64,000 bases of DNA from Calonectria ilicicola (GCA_020809705.1 CP085827.1:4650001-4714000); one strand, 5' to 3'; counted from the first letter of the stretch, positions 38,501 to 52,400 are shown. A program made the numbers and translations. The notes: a model not told the origin generated them from the sequence alone.

Positions 38501-41500
38501 AGATTAATATAAATAAATTTCTTAATATTAAAATAAATCTTATAATTAAAAAAATTAAAAAAAGATTATTATAAAATTTTATTATCTTTTAAAGTATTTT
38601 TTAAAATAAAATATAAATACCTTTCCATTATATAAATCTTAGGATTATAAAATTAAATTTATCCCTAGAAAAAAGGTACTATATTAAAAGAATTAACCAT
38701 TTTTACTAAATAAACTTAAATATATTAAAAAATAAATAAATAAGATACTTATAAAAGGTTTTATTAAAGAATTATCATTATCTACTACTATACTATTACT
38801 CCTAATAACTAAACTAAATAATAAAATATATATTTACTAAAACTATTAAAGATTTAATATAATTATTATTAAAAATAAATACCTATTACTTTTAATCTAT
38901 AAAACACTTAACTTTATTTATAATATAAGATTTTATATTAAATTTAATATTATTATTATATTTAATTAAATTTAAATTATAAAAGGATATAAGTAAATAA
39001 TAGTATTTATTACTTAATTCGATCTTTATAAAATATTAATAATATTATTCAATTTATATAATATATTAATAATATTTTAAAATTATATTAATTATATTCT
39101 TTATAATATACTTAATAAATACTATATAATCTACCTAAATAATATACTTATTTATAATAAAATAAAAGCTAAATATATAAAGTATATATATAAAGTGATT
39201 AAAAGATTAAGAGAAATAGGCCTATAAATTAATATTAAAAAATTTAAGTTCTATATAATAAGAATAAAATACCTTAGCCTTATTATATTTACTAATAGCC
39301 TTACTATAAACCTAGAAAAGATTAAAATTATTATTAATTAATAAATATCTTTATTAATTAAGTAATTATAATAATTCCTTAGATTTATAAACTTTTATTA
39401 AAGATTTATTTAAGATTATTCTTTAATTATTAAATTAATAATATAATTATTAAGAAAAAAAATAAAAATAAATTAATACTTAAATAAAATACTTTAAACA
39501 ATTAAAAAGGGAATTTATATAAGTACTTATATTTATCTACTATAATTATAAAAAATATATAATAATAGAAATAAATATATTAAACTAGGTATTAGGAGAT
39601 ATATTATTATAATATAATAAGAATAAAAGATTTTACCTTATTATATTCTTCTTTTTAAAATATAATATTATAAAATATAATTATAAAATTTATAATAAAA
39701 AACTTCTAACTATTATTAAAGTACTAGAAGAATAATAATTAAAATTAATAGATTTATTAATAGCTTTTAAGATTATTATAAACTATAAAAATCTCTAAAT
39801 CTTTATAATAATAAAATAACTTAATTAAAAATAAGTTAAATAATCTAAATTCCTAGTATAATTTAATTTCTAAATAATATATTAATTAGAAAAAAAGGTA
39901 ATACTTCTAGATATACTTAGCCAACTTCTAAGGATAAAACCTATAAATAATAATAATAAATATATCTAAGATTAAAAATATATAATCCTCTTTTAAAAGA
40001 AATTAAATCTTATAATAATAAAAGAATTATTTAAATAAATAAGAAATAATAATAATAAAGAATATTTTATATTTATAATAATTAATATTAATTAAATTAT
40101 TATAATTAATCTTATATATAAAAAATATAATTATAATAAATTAATAATAAAAATAATAAAAGTATTATAAGATTAAATAATATAAAAATAGTTTAAATAA
40201 TTATAAGGTAAATTAAAATATAATAAAATAAAATATAAGATTATTAAGGGTTTGATTTACTTTTATAATTATATCTTTATACTAGACCACCCTAACCTCT
40301 ATTATATTATAATATATAGAATATATATATTAGGCCTAGTAAACTACTTAAGCCATATTAAAACAATTAATCTTATAAATTATAATTATTAATAGCCTAG
40401 AATGTTATATTTTATTATAGAATTTATAAAAGGATACTTACTTTACAATTAAATAAAAATATTGTATAAAGTATTATTAGATTTTTTAAATTATTAAATA
40501 TATTACTTTATATATAGGCAAATATATTTATAAATTATATTATTAAGTTATTAAAATATATTTAAAATAATAAAATTTATTAATATATTTTAATAATAGT
40601 AAATAGATTAATAAAAATATAATATTTAATATTTATTTTTATATTAAATATAAAGGAATTAATAGAATACTTTATTTAAAATATTTATAAATTATATAAT
40701 ATATTTAATTTTATAATATTAAATAGAAGATTAGTATTTATCTTTATATTCTAGAAATAACTTAGTAAATAATTAAAAATTAAATTATATATTAATTTAA
40801 CTTTTTATTTAAAAATAAATAATTAAATAAAAATTATTAATATTATAATAAATAAATACCTCTATATATTTATTAATTTTACTTAAGATAATTAGGTCAA
40901 TTAGCTTCCTCTAGCCAAATTTATTATAAATAACCAAGTTAATAAAATAATAAAAATATCATCCTTCTTTACTAATTATAATTTCAATCTATAAATTAAA
41001 ATAAAATTATCTACCTTTTGTCTATTAAATCTAATAAAATAAGTAAGGTAAGAATATATTAAAGTAAATATTATAATAATATAATTTAAGAGGATTTTAA
41101 TATAGCTCTAAATATTAATAAAATAATTATAAAAAAAATATAAAAATAATATAAATACTTATTATATAAAGGTATTTAAGTTTAAAAAAATAACTTAATA
41201 ATAATAAGCTTAGAAAATATTATAATAAACTAATTAAAAAAGAAATAAAATAATAAATAAAATAATCTATTTAAAATATTAAAAATATATAAAGAAATAA
41301 TAATTATTAATTTTCTTTTAAATTTAAAAATTAATAATAATTTCTATATATTAAAAATTTACATTTATAAATTACTTATAATTTTAAAATAAAATAAGAT
41401 TAATAAAAGTAAATATTAAAATATTATAAAATAAATAATATAATAAAATAATTAAAGAAATATTAAAAAATAATAAGAATTTAAAGATATCCTAAATATT

Positions 41501-41926
41501 TATAATAAAAATAATAAAAAACTAATTTATTTAATTAAATAAAAATATTAAAATAAATCTATATAATAATTAAAAATTAATTTAAAAAAATTAAAAAAAT
41601 TAATAAAAAGATTTTACTAAAATTATTTAAACTAATCAAACCTCTTACTTTAAATACAAAATATAATCCTAAATACTTAAAATAAAACCTTTAAAATAAA
41701 TAAAATAATAAACTTACTAGAATAAAATACAATAAATATGATAATAAAATTAAATATATAAAATAAATAATAAATCTACTTAATAAACTAAGAACCAATA
41801 TAAATAATAAATAAATAATAAAAATTATTAAGAAAATTAAAATATATAAATTATACATTCTAATTATAAATTAAAAAGGAAATAATTATAATTTAAAAAA
41901 CCAAACAAATTTAAAAGAGGGAATAC

Positions 41927-42077
41927 TATCACAGATCACACAGGTAGTTATATGTAGAGTCACGTATATACCACACATACATACAATATTAATATTAGCC
42001 GACCGTAGTGAGAGCCTTCTGCCCTCTTCATCGCACAACACAGTTATTATGCCTACCCCTGGCCTCGTCTTGTGACA
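41927..42077 (+). repeat. Gypsy-2 copy 1, 3' LTR
   Basis: Starts TATCACAGATCACACAGG and ends with the unmutated terminus TCTTGTGACA, followed directly by the TTTAG duplication. Confidence 0.9.
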
Positions 42078-42592
42078 TTTAGACCTTGAAGAAGAATATA
42101 CTATATATTTAAATGAAAAAGCTTTAAATTCAAAGGTTAGAAATTAACTTTTTTATTTATTTTTTTAATTTTATTTTATTTTATTTTATATTTATTATAT
42201 ATTAATTTTTTTAGATTAATATACTTAAATATTAGGAAATTAATTATACTAGATTTCCTATTTTAAGTATATTAGCTAGGCGTTATTTAGCTATTCCAGC
42301 TACTTCTGCTTCTATAGAAAGTATTTTTTCTATAGGAAATAATATTATTTCTAAAAATAGAAATAGACTTTCTGGAGAAGTAGTTAGGCAGTTAATTTTA
42401 TTAAAAAGTTGGGATTATAGTGATATTAATAGTTTAGATTTTGAATTATATAATGAAAATGATTTAGAATAAATATATTATATATATATTTTTTTAAATA
42501 TATTATTATATTATATATATATATTTTTAAATATATTATTATATTAAATTTAGTATTATTTTAATTATATTATTATATTAAATATAATATTA

Positions 42593-42680
42593 TTTTAATT
42601 TTATTATTATTTTAATTTTATTATTATTTTAATTTTATTATTATTTTAATTTTATTATTATTTTAATTTTATTATTATTT
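42593..42680. repeat. 17-bp tandem repeat in the hAT 3' flank
   Basis: About five units of TTTTATTATTATTTTAA lie between the hAT stop codon and its terminal inverted repeat. Confidence 0.7.
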
Positions 42681-42769
42681 TTTATTTATATTTATAATTA
42701 TATAAATGTTATTTTTATTATTATTTTAAAAAATAAAAATTAAATAATAAATAAAAAAAAACTATAATT

Positions 42770-42857
42770 AAACTAAAACTAAACTACAAACTACAAGTTT
42801 TAGTTTTTAGTTAACTAAAACTAAAAACTAAAACTACAAACTAAAATCACAACCCTG
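42770..42857 (-). repeat. hAT 3' terminal inverted repeat and subterminal repeats
   Basis: Read from the end inward on the minus strand the element begins CAGGGTTGTGATTTTAG and continues with repeated TTTAGTT and GTAGTTT words. The same terminus opens the MITE at 62416. Candidate 8-bp duplicate on the outside is ATAAATAT (42858-42865); I could not find the matching left end upstream of 26073, so the 5' terminus is lost or unrecognised. Confidence 0.75.
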
Positions 42858-45800
42858 ATAAATATCTTATTATTAAAAGTATAATAGTATAATATTTAAA
42901 TATTTATATTAAGCTTATTTTATATAATATATTATAATATATATTACTTACTATTAAGCTTAAAGTCTAGATCTTATACAAGTTATTTATTATTTAAAGA
43001 AGGTTATTAAATACCTTAATAATATTATTAATTAATCCTTAAGCTTATTTATTATAAAAAGTAATATATAATATTAAATTAATAATAATAATAATTTTTA
43101 ATTTATTAATTTTATTATAAAAAATAAAATTAATTAATAGATTTCTTTTATTAACAAAGCTTTAATATTATATATTTTTTAATATTAAGAAGACTTTTTA
43201 GGCTATTTATATTATATTTTTAACATTTATAATAGAAAATACTTACCTAATATAATTATATTAAAGCCTAATAATATAATTAGCCTTTTTCTAACTAATA
43301 TCTTATAGTAGATTTAATATTAATAACTTTATAAAAGAGCTATATTAACTTAATTTATAAAAGAAAGAAAGTTTAATATATTCACTTATAGTTATTTAGT
43401 TAAAAATTATATTTAATATATTTTATTATATATATTATTTAAAAATATTATTTAAAAAATAAGCTTTTTATTAAATAATAGTACTTTATTAATTATTAAT
43501 ATTATTTATTCTTTAATAAGTCTCCTTATTTAAATAGTTTTCTTTATATAAATATTTATTTTAATTTTATTTAAATTAAATTAATAAGGATTTTATATTA
43601 AACTTATAAATTAAAAAATAATAATATTATTATATCTTTTTTATTATAAAAGTAAATTTAAGCTTTTTTTATATTAAGTATATAAGTTTAACTTATTATA
43701 CTTTATTTTAATTCTTTTATAAATATTATTAGTAAGATTATTAAATAAATAATTATATTATAATACTTATTTTAAAATTATAATTAAAGTATTTAGTAAT
43801 AACGATAAATAAAATATAATAATTTAAAATAAGAAGTATTTATATATTTTAATAATATATTATTTTTAATAAAGCTTTATTAGCTTATAATTAGTACTTA
43901 TAGATTTTATAATAAAGATTATATATTATAAAAGATAATATAATTATTTAATTAAAATATTATTATATAGGTAGTAATAAGATAATATATATTTTAAAAT
44001 ATTATATTTTATAGTTAAGTAATTTATAAGGGATATTTATTTTCTTTTAACTTAATATTTAATATTTATTATTATTATTATTATATTATTTAATTTCTTT
44101 TTATAATTTAATTTAATAAGTTTTTAATATAAGTTGTATTTAATATATTAATAGTAATAATATAGTAAGTTATTATTATTATACTTTTTATATTATATAT
44201 TATATATTAATTATTTTATAATATAATATAATAATATTTTATTTAATTATTTTTAATATAATTTATAAGAATTAATATATTTATATAAAATCTAATATAA
44301 TATTATAAAATTATTTAAATTATTTTTCTTTTTATTAAATTAAGAACTTTTATTATATTTTATTAATTTTAATTTAATTTATTATTATTTTTATTATATT
44401 TTATTAATTTTAATTTAATTTATTATTATTTTTATTATATATTCTTAATATTATAAAAAATATTAAAAAAGTATAATATATAATAAAATATTATATTTAA
44501 AATTATAATATTAAATTTAATTTTATCAGATATTATATTTATTTTAATAGGTTTATATTAGATTATATTTAGTAAAATATCTAATATATTAAGAAATATT
44601 ATAAAGAAAAAGATAGATAAGGTAATTAAGGGTTAATATTAAAATTAAATAATATAAATTATAATAATTATAATATAATATTTACTTTAATTACTTTTAT
44701 TAGCTATTAGAGCTTTATATTTTATATATTATTAAAATATATATAAATATTAATTATTAAAGAAGGAAAATAAAAAGATATTATTAATACTTTTATTAAT
44801 TTACTTTATTATTTTGAATTTTTATAATTAATTATAAAGGAAATTTAATCTTGGATTTACTAGAGAAAGTTATTAAGGCTTTTACAATTCTTTAATAAAA
44901 AAGATTTTATAAAATTATTATAATTTAATATTAATATTTTTAATTAATTTAAAATTAAATTAATTAAAATAAATTAGCTATAATTTATAAATAATTTAAA
45001 ATTAGCTTTTTTTATAATTTAATTTCTAATATAAGTAAAAACTTATTTTTAATTTATAGATTTAATATTAAGTTAGCTAATTAGCTTATTAGATTTATTT
45101 ATTAAAAGTATTTAACTTTATAATTACTTTAAATTTATTTTATTAAATTATTAAGTAATTAGTTTTTATTTACTAGAAGATAAATAGCAAATAATTAAAT
45201 AAATTAAGGAAATTATTATATATATATTTAAAATTATAAATAAAGAATAATAAGATTTAATAGAATAATTATTAAATTATATTAAATTAAGATTTTAAAT
45301 AAAGTAATCTTTATAATAAGATAATTATAATATTATTTATATTTAATATTTACTTATATAGAAAGTAAATATCTTTTACTTTTATAAAGTAAGTTACTTT
45401 AATATTAATTATTAAAAATATAATAATAGCTTAATAGTTTTATTATTTAAGTTTATATTATTTATATATAAATTTAAATTATATATAGTTTATATTAAAT
45501 ATAGTTGATTTTATAATTATTATACTTTTATAATTATCTTATTTAAATTATTTATAATATATTATATAATTATATATATATATATATATTTAAATAAAAA
45601 TATTTATTATTAATTAAAAGTAAAAATTTATATATTATATATTAATATTCTTAATATTTTTAATTATTTTTAAAATATCTTTTTTTTAAAGTGCCTATTT
45701 TATATTATATATAATATTATTTTATTTTATTTAATTTTATTATATTAATATTATTACTATTTATTTTAATATTAAAACTAGAATTATTAGATATATTTAT

Positions 45801-46397
45801 TTTAGTTTAAATAAAGATTATTTTTATATTTTTAATTTTAAATAATATAAATAAATTATTTATAGTAAAATAATTTAATAATAATTTATTTTTAAATTTA
45901 TTATATATTATATATTATAATAATTATTAATATATTTAAAAATAAATTATTATTAATATTAAATAATTTAATTATAATTAATAATAAATAAAATATATAT
46001 AATCTTTTACTTAATATAATATCTAGATTTAATATTAATCTTTTTAATAAAAATAATAAAGTTAATATTATTAATATTATAATTAAGATTTAGCTATTTA
46101 ACTTTAATATATTAAAGTATTATATAAATATTAATAATATTTAATAAGTTCTTTAATTATAAAAACTAATAAATTATAATTTAACTATATTAAGATTAAT
46201 AAGGGCAGTTTTTATTAAAAAGCTACTTAATATAATTAAAGTATTTAATATTATATTATTAAATTTTATATCTTTTTTAAAAAATAATTAATTTTTAAAT
46301 ATAATAATTAAAATATTATTATTAAAATTACTTAAAGAATTAATTATTAGATTATAATTAAAAATATTAATAATTCTTTTAATATATATAAATATAA

Positions 46398-46503
46398 TTT
46401 TGGTAAATTATGGGCTTTAACTTAGAGGGAGCTCCAAAGCTATAATAGTAGTAGATACAATTAAGCTTAGCTATATAATTCGCCTGACTAAGATACAATC
46501 AAC
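46398..46503 (-). repeat. short (106-bp) family A unit
   Basis: Minus-strand copy of exactly the same 106-bp extent as 23505-23610: begins TTTTGGTAAATTATGGGC and ends GATACAATCAAC. It is one of the least mutated copies (keeps GAGGGAGCTCC), standing out sharply from the surrounding A/T. Confidence 0.7.
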
Positions 46504-48628
46504 TATAATATTTAGTTAAAATTAAAAGTTATATTTAATAATTATCTTTATATAAAAATTAAATTATAAATTAATATAAATTAAGAAAATTATAAAAATT
46601 TAAAATATATAAAAATCTTTATATAAACTTTTTATTAAATTTAATAATAATAAATAAATTAATAATTAAATAAATTTATAATATTTTAATTATATATTAT
46701 TAAGTTTTAAAGTCTTTTTATATAATAATAATTTATTTAAATTAATAATTAAACTTATAAAATTAGTAATAAAAGAAAAAATAGAAAATATTTTAATATT
46801 TATTAAATATTAATTATTAATTTTAATTATAAATAAATATTTAAATATATAAAAGGAAAGTAAGCTCTTATTATAATAAGTATTTATAATTAATATTTAT
46901 AATTTTTTATTAAGAGAGTTAAAATTATATAATTAATAAAAGTATTAATATTTATTTTAGCTTTATTTTTTTACTTAATTTATTAAGTAAAAGTATATAA
47001 ATATATTTAATTAATTATTAAAAATTATTTATTATTTTATTTTTTATTTATTATTTTTTATTTATATAATAATATATTTAAATTAAAGAAAATAAAAAAA
47101 ATTAAATTATTAGATATAATTAATATTTATAAAGTAGTATATTATAATTATAAAAGTTATTCTTAAATAGAAAGAAATACTTAAATAAATACTTCTATTA
47201 AAAGACTTTTAATATAATAATTTTTAAATATAAGAAATTATATTAAAGTTTTTAGTTTAATAATTATTATTAATAATATTCTTTTTATTATTTTTTTATA
47301 TTTTAAAAAATTAATAGAATATAAATATAATTTTAATAATAATTATAAAAATTATAATATTAATAATATATATTATTAAGTAATTAGTAAAATATAATAT
47401 TAAGATTAATATAATATAAAGTAGATAGAGCTTTTAATTATCTTTTTATTATTTAAGAGCTAGTATTTATATTTATATAAAATAAAAAGAATTAGTTTTT
47501 TATATTTAAATAAATTAAAATAATCTTTTTTATTTTTTAATTTTTAAATAATAAAAAATATAATTTTATAATTTTATTATTAATATAGATAATTATTAAA
47601 TAATATTTAAAATAAATTTATAATTATAATAACTTTATTATATAAATGCTTTATTAAACAGCTTTTTTTATAAGAGAGTCTTATAATATTATTATAAAAA
47701 GAATAAAATTATTAGTAATTATATATTTAGTAAGAATAATAATAATTAAAAAATAATATATAATTCTATTTATATTATATTATAGATTTTAATAAATATA
47801 TATTTAATATTTAAGATATTTAAGACTTTAATTATAAAGTTAAATTTATAAAAATTATATATTTTATATATATCGTTTATTATATTAGATATATTTTAGA
47901 TATTTTATTATAAAAAGTATTAATAGTAATTAAAATAAGGTTTTAATTAAGGATATTATTATATAATAAAAAAAGTAAATATAAATATAAGTAAGTCTTA
48001 AAAATAAGGTATATATAATTTTATATTATCTTTTTAAATATAAAATATATTAATATTATTATAGAAAAAATAATAATATGTAAAATTAAATTAATAGATT
48101 GCTTATATTAAATATTATATAAATAATATTTATTATATATAATAATATAAAAATATTAATAAATATTATTATTTAAATAATAATTTAAATAATAAATCTA
48201 AATATATTTTATAATCTTATCTATCTTCCTTTATCTTAAAATCTACCTAAACTATATAATAAACTTTAAGTATATTAAAAAATTTAATAAAAAGAAAACT
48301 ACCTAAAATCTATTTAATTCTATTTATTAAAAATAAAAGAATTTTTTAAATAATAAGTTCTACTACTATTTGATCTAGATTTATAGCTTAGAAGCTAGTA
48401 ATAGACTCTTTTATTAAGCCTAGCTTTATATATAAATAAATTATTTTAAGGTTAAATAAAGTAGATATTTAACTTTATTTTAATAAATTTATAAATATTA
48501 AATTATAAAAGAATAAAATATTTTATATTAATAATATTAATAAAATTAAGTATATCTTTTTTAAAATTAATATTATAATAACTTTAATAATTAGGATTAT
48601 TAATAAAAATAATAAAGTTAATAATAAA

Positions 48629-48773
48629 AATAATTATAAAAATAATTATAAAAATAATTATAAAAGTAATTATAAAAATAATTATAAAAGTAATTATAAA
48701 AGTAATTATAAAAGTAATTATAAAAGTAATTATAAAAGTAATTATAAAGGTAATTATAAAAATAATTATAATA
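48629..48773 (+). repeat. 12-bp tandem repeat, about 12 units
   Basis: Units of AGTAATTATAAA/AATAATTATAAA. The unit is a multiple of three, so the array could be the remains of a repeated Asn-Tyr-Lys-Ser tetrapeptide in a coding region, such as a gag-like linker; no flanking frame supports this firmly. Confidence 0.75.
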
Positions 48774-49080
48774 ATAATATAGATAAATTAATAATAGATT
48801 ATAAGAATCTTTTAAAAAAGATTAGTTCTTTAATATATAAATAAAAACAAGTTTAATAACTTTCTTATTCTACTTATTAAACTAAATATTTATAATTTAA
48901 AAGATATAATTTTTTAAATCAAATACTTTATATTATAATTAATTATATTAAAAATTAATTTTAAATAAAGTAAAAGTTATTTTATAATAGATCTTAATAT
49001 AAGCTTATATTTTTAAAAATAAAGATTTTTATTATTTAGATCTTTTATTAAGTACTTTATAATTAAAATTTTTTTTTTTA

Positions 49081-49431
49081 AAAAAAAAAAACCCTATCTA
49101 GCAGCTCAACTAGAACCTACAAGCCTATAGGATCAGTTATAGCCTAAACTACTACTTTTACCTAGGAGCACACTAAGCGCTATATATTTAGCTTGGTTTT
49201 TCAGCCTTTACATTAGGTAGGAAAAACCCTCTAGGGATAAAAAAACCCCTAAATAGCCTTTTTTCACAATACAATTAACATACAATTATCAATAATAAAG
49301 AAAAATCCGTTAATCTATGTTGGGGGTGGCACAGGGAATCGAACCCTGGTCTCTATGTGAGTGAGTGTGTGTGTGTGTGTGTTATATTTCCGTCTTGCGG
49401 GCATAAAGTCTCCGCTAACCACTTATAGGAG
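49081..49431 (-). mobile_element. SINE-like element with tRNA-like head
   Basis: A 350-bp island of near-normal composition. Reading on the minus strand, a tRNA-like head (49431 to about 49322) has an A-box-like AAGTGGTTAGCGG, a GCCCGCAAG stretch, a (CA)n tract and a canonical B box GGTTCGATTCC inside a perfect T-arm (CAGGG...CCCTG). It is followed by an unrelated body and a T-run at 49081-49093. The acceptor ends do not pair, so it is not a working tRNA gene. Head, body and homopolymer tail suggest a SINE; its small size would keep it below the RIP length threshold. Confidence 0.55.
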
Positions 49432-49440
49432 TAAAAAGAT

Positions 49441-52400
49441 ATGCTAGGCTAGTAAGATAACTATCTAATCTATTTAAATATTTAATATTATATTTAAAAT
49501 ATTATATATTAATTTCTTTTTAGGATTTAAAGGAAATAATTTTGATTAATTAGGAGCTATAATATATAAGTTAAATATAAGAGTATTATATATAAATATT
49601 TATAATATATTTTTTCTTTTTTTTATTTTATATTTTATTTTTTTTTAATTTTTTATTTAATAGTTTATTATTATATTTTTATTTTAAGTTTTTTATTTAA
49701 TATTAAGATATTAAAGGTATAATTTTTTATTATTTATTATTTATTAATATTATTATTATTTTTTATATAAAATAAGTAATTTTTATAAATACATTATTAT
49801 ATATTTATAAAAATAAAAATAAAAAATAAAAAATAAAAAGAATTAAAAATAATATTTAAATATAAAAAATATAATAAAAAGGGAAGATATAAAGAAAATA
49901 TTAAAAAAATTAGATTATATTAATATATTATTATTTTATAATTAATAAAAGTAGACTTTTATAAAAAGTTTTATTTTTATTATATATTTAATAAATTTAT
50001 TAAAGTTTAATTTTATTATATAAAATATTATTTTTTATATTAAAAATATTAATTTTAAATATAATTTAATTAATATTTTATAATAATAAAAAATATATAT
50101 TAAAGATTTTTATTATTTATAAAAATAATAATTTTTATATTTTTTATAATTAAATTTTTTATAATAATAAATAAAATTATTATAATATAATTTAATTATA
50201 AAAAAATAATAAAATATAATTTTTAATATAAAAAGCTTTTTAAAATACTTAAAATTTATTTTAAATTTAAATAATTAATAAATATTTAATATATTTTCTT
50301 ATTATTATTTTATAAATCTTTTTATTATTTTTCTTCTAATTATTTTTTTAATATAAGTAAATATTAAAATTAAATTTTTTATAATTATTTTTTATAAGTT
50401 TATTATTAAGTTTATTATTTAAAATATTTATATATTTTAAATATTATTTTATTATTATTTATTTATATATTTTTATTAATTTATAATATTTTGAAAATAT
50501 ATATTATAATAATTTAAATAATTTTTTATTTATTATTTTAATTATTAATATATTATTTAAATATATATAAATATTTAATATATAAAAAATAATTTTAAAA
50601 GTTCTTTTAAAATCTTTAAATATATTTTTTATTTTAATATTAAATACTTTAATTAATTTAAATTATTTAAAATTATAATTATATTATTAATTATTATAGT
50701 ATATTATAAATTTATATTTAATATTTTCTTTTTTTAAAATTATTTATATATATTATAATATTTTAAAATAGAATTTACTTTAATTATTTAAGAAAGAGCT
50801 TTATTATACTTTTTTTAAATAGGTTTTATAAGAAGTAAGTAAATAAGAAAAGATAAAGGAATTTAGAATATAATATCTTAAAAGTAAAATATATAATTTT
50901 TTAAAGTTTAAAGGTTTTATAATTTAATTTTTTAAATATATTATATTTTATTTTATAAATAAGTAAATAGCCTTTATTAAAATAGTATATATAGATTATA
51001 AATCTTTAGTATTAGGCTTTTATAATTTAGTTAATTAATAGAATATTTATTTTTTTATAAAGAGCTAGAAAAAAGGTTATTAATTAAATTAAAATAATTA
51101 ATTTAAATATTATTATAAAAATTTTATATATTTTATTTATTTATTTAATTGTATTTATATATTAATTCTTCTTATAATTAATTATTATTATTTTATTTAA
51201 AAATTAGATTTTTATATTATAAAAAAGTATTAATTTAATATATATTTATATAATTTTTTTTATTATTTTTAAATTAAGATTATAGATTATATTAATTATA
51301 TTATAAAAAAGAAATAATATTATTTTAATTTTAATAATTTATATATTTATATAATAATTAAATTTTAATTTATAATTTAATTAAATATTTAATTAATAAG
51401 ATATTTTATTAATTATTTTTATTTTATTTAATAAATTTATTTAAATTATATATAATATTTCAAATTATTTAATATAAATTATTATTAATTTAAAGAATTA
51501 TTATATTATTTAAATATTTATTATATTTAATAATATTAAAATAAATTTATTTTAATCTTTTAAAAAGATTTAATTATTTTAATTTATAAATTAGCTTTAT
51601 ATATAATAAGAAAAGGATTAATAATATAAAGGATTTTTATAGGAGTTTATATTTAAATAATTTAATTTTAATTATTTCATTTTAAAATTTAATTTTTATT
51701 ATTTTATTTTAAAATTTAATTTTTATTATTTTATTTATTATAAAAGAGATAATTTATAATATAATTTAAATTAATTATTTTTATAAGTAAAATTTATATA
51801 TAAATTTATTTTTTAATATTATATTAAATATATTTTAAATATTAATTATAATAAATATAATTATTTATTTATTTTTTAAAGTTTATTTAATATTATATAT
51901 AAAGATTATTATAAGGTTTATTATTAATCTTTTAGATAATATATTAAATTATTATAAGTATAAGATTTACTTTTTTAATTATTATATATATAAGGTAATA
52001 TCTAATTAATCTTTTTAATTCTTTTCCTATATAGGAAAGTAAAAATATTAAGTTTTATAATCTTAATAAAGATATATTTCTTTTATTAAATTCAAGAATT
52101 ATTATTATTTTTATTATTTTAAATATTAAAAGGTAATATTTAACTTAAAGATAACTTTTATATAATTATTTTATAAATTTCTTAAAGATTTTTTATATTA
52201 TTTTTAAAAGATTTATAATTATATTACTTATATTTAAAGCTATAATTTTAATATAAATTAAAGTATTTTTAATTTTAAGATTATTTATTATTATTTTAAA
52301 TAGGATAAAGTATAATTATAATTTTAAAAATTAATTTATAAATTAAAAATATTATTAAAATTAATTTTTCTTTTAAATAATATTAATTATAATACTTTTA

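Larger units (their letters stand above)
35400..42077 (+). mobile_element. Ty3/Gypsy LTR retrotransposon 'Gypsy-2', copy 1, 6678 bp
   Basis: Complete insertion in the hAT gene, downstream of Gypsy-1: LTRs 35400-35550 and 41927-42077 (both 151 bp, TGTCACA...TGTGACA), duplication TTTAG at 35395-35399 and 42078-42082. Interior traces read on the plus strand: the RT YxDD block at 39132-39143 (within IIYLNNILIY, the mutated form of IIYLDDILIY), the tether with EFYTTRTKYLGL-like remains after it, and an integrase zinc-binding region near 40330-40440. A polypurine stretch AAAAGAGGGAA lies just before the 3' LTR. The two LTRs differ at 25 of 151 positions by hand count, all transitions. The plus strand keeps many C but few G, so mutation fell mainly on the minus-strand cytosines. 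Confidence 0.9.
26073..42472 (+). pseudogene. hAT-family transposase gene, split by two Gypsy insertions
   Basis: Cut-and-paste transposase of the hAT superfamily. Coding blocks lie at about 26073-26368, 26470-26557, 26617-26808, 26861-27081, 27151-27250 and 27425-27566, resume at 34655-34800 and 34980-35399, and end at 42215-42472. Seen: a BED-finger remnant ending LARYYEAKHPN; the DIWT motif (first catalytic Asp, 26991-26993); TRDN (second Asp, 27443-27445); RCISHILN (27530-27553); ILDPGFKL (35107-35127); and the dimerisation domain with RRYLAIPATSAS and KNRNRLSGE. The blocks are AT-rich but largely open, unlike the Gypsy sequence inside them; one TGG-to-TAG stop is at 42233-42235 and the initiator appears as ATA (26073). 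The segment usually holding the RW motif, around 34800-34900, is not recognisable. Non-functional as it stands. Confidence 0.85.
42858..49080. other. unresolved RIP-mutated repeat DNA
   Basis: About 6.2 kb of A/T-only sequence with stops in all frames. Faint protein-like stretches (around 44800-44900 on plus, and 48300-48850 with an Asn-Tyr-Lys-rich tandem region) hint at a retroelement, but I cannot assign class, strand or ends. One short family A copy lies within it at 46398-46503. Confidence 0.5.

Noticed and set aside
49322..49431. Functional tRNA gene
   Set aside because: The T-arm is perfect but the 5' and 3' acceptor strands do not pair and a (CA)n tract fills the middle.
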